From Sulfurospirillaceae bacterium (GTDB taxonomy: Bacteria; Campylobacterota; Campylobacteria; Campylobacterales; Sulfurospirillaceae), in the NCBI GenBank assembly GCA_028692875.1, contig JAQUWL010000018.1, positions 1 to 43,724 of the forward strand: a DNA stretch of 43,724 bases, in the 5' to 3' direction. Within the stretch, counting starts at the first letter, position 1. Each line of letters opens with the position of its first letter. The position numbers and the translations under genes are program-made. Below, piece by piece: positions 43,603-43,724 of the stretch. Below the pieces are notes generated by a model that saw only the letters and a program-made list of their open reading frames with translations, ran no database searches and had not been told where the DNA came from.

Positions 43603-43724
43603 TAGTGTCAAAATAACTGTGTAAATCCAAAAATTTAATTTATCAGGAAGGCTTGAAAGTTGCTTTATCTGGTAAATTTATTCAAAGGATTTACAAATGA
43701 ACATTTTAAATAAAGAAGAACTTC
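43603..43724 (+). mobile_element. Left end of an IS element (IS256-like), runs off the window
   Basis: Immediately after the ATPase stop, TAGTGTCAAAATAACTGTGTAAATCC-type sequence (in part, TAACTGTGTAAATCC) resembles the terminal inverted repeat of IS256-family elements. About 70 bp later a transposase-like reading frame begins. The other end is outside the window, so boundaries and family are provisional. Confidence 0.55.
43697..43724 (+). CDS. Start of a transposase gene (partial)
   Basis: ATG at 43697 preceded by AAAGGA (43684-43689) reads MNILNKEEL before the window ends. The start resembles mutator/IS256-type transposases, and the IS-like terminal sequence before it supports this. Too short for a firm call. 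Confidence 0.45.

Overview
The window reads as chromosome from a member of the Campylobacterota, most likely a Sulfurimonas- or Sulfuricurvum-like bacterium. The evidence is low GC, dense operons with 4-11 bp gene overlaps, the order ilvC-minD-minE-divergent deacetylase-dprA-ruvX, the pair fliL-acpS, and epsilonproteobacterial-type FliW, RNase R, RNase Y and MetH. The genus is inferred. No rRNA, tRNA or CRISPR array was found.

Layout. Positions 1-76 hold the start of a ribosome hibernation factor gene (hpf), cut by the window edge. From 7472 down to 167, on the minus strand, run fliW, a mntA-hepT toxin-antitoxin pair, a 1407-residue secreted protein and three prepilin-like proteins; the last four look like a minor-pilin/adhesin operon. 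From 7645 on the plus strand lie bamD and lon. From 15917 down to 10848 a minus-strand run encodes an HDOD protein, RNase R, DNA polymerase III delta, S6, SSB and S18. A long plus-strand run (16069-24754) encodes ilvC, minD, minE, a divergent polysaccharide deacetylase, dprA, ruvX, a TRIC-like channel, argD, a TolC-like protein, a COG1565 methyltransferase and thiS. It meets acpS-fliL head-on, with overlapping stop codons. radA-ftsY-tlpA (minus) and formyl-THF cyclo-ligase, rny, an ABC exporter, a SYLF protein and a DedA protein (plus) follow. Next come an autoregulated S24/LexA-like repressor, a cyclophilin, a bacteriohemerythrin, metH and a small tautomerase.

After 39551 the character of the sequence changes. 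There are remnants of a transposase and of a tyrosine recombinase, then about 700 bp of repeat-rich non-coding DNA. A very AT-rich four-gene operon follows (40957-43601), ending against a new IS element that runs off the window. The operon encodes a 63-residue single-span membrane protein, a 181-residue protein, a 75-residue protein resembling the middle component MC6 of ABC-three-component (ABC-3C) systems, and a 568-residue coiled-coil ATPase with a C-terminal DUF2326-like region. The membrane protein ends with, and the next protein begins with, the same short motif (QNI-T/S-VNG, then N-S/K-TAGG). This resembles the paired adapter or amyloid-signalling motifs that link membrane-damaging effectors to sensors in bacterial immunity. 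I regard this as the most interesting part of the window: a candidate defence system in which a membrane effector may be coupled to an ABC-3C ATPase.

A second window-wide signal is the palindromic octamer TACATGTA. I counted 16 copies between 2806 and 37323, against roughly 1-2 expected from base composition, and none in the 4.2 kb accessory segment. It sits next to or inside terminator-like hairpins, at one start codon and at a ribosome binding site, and it behaves like a genome signature word.
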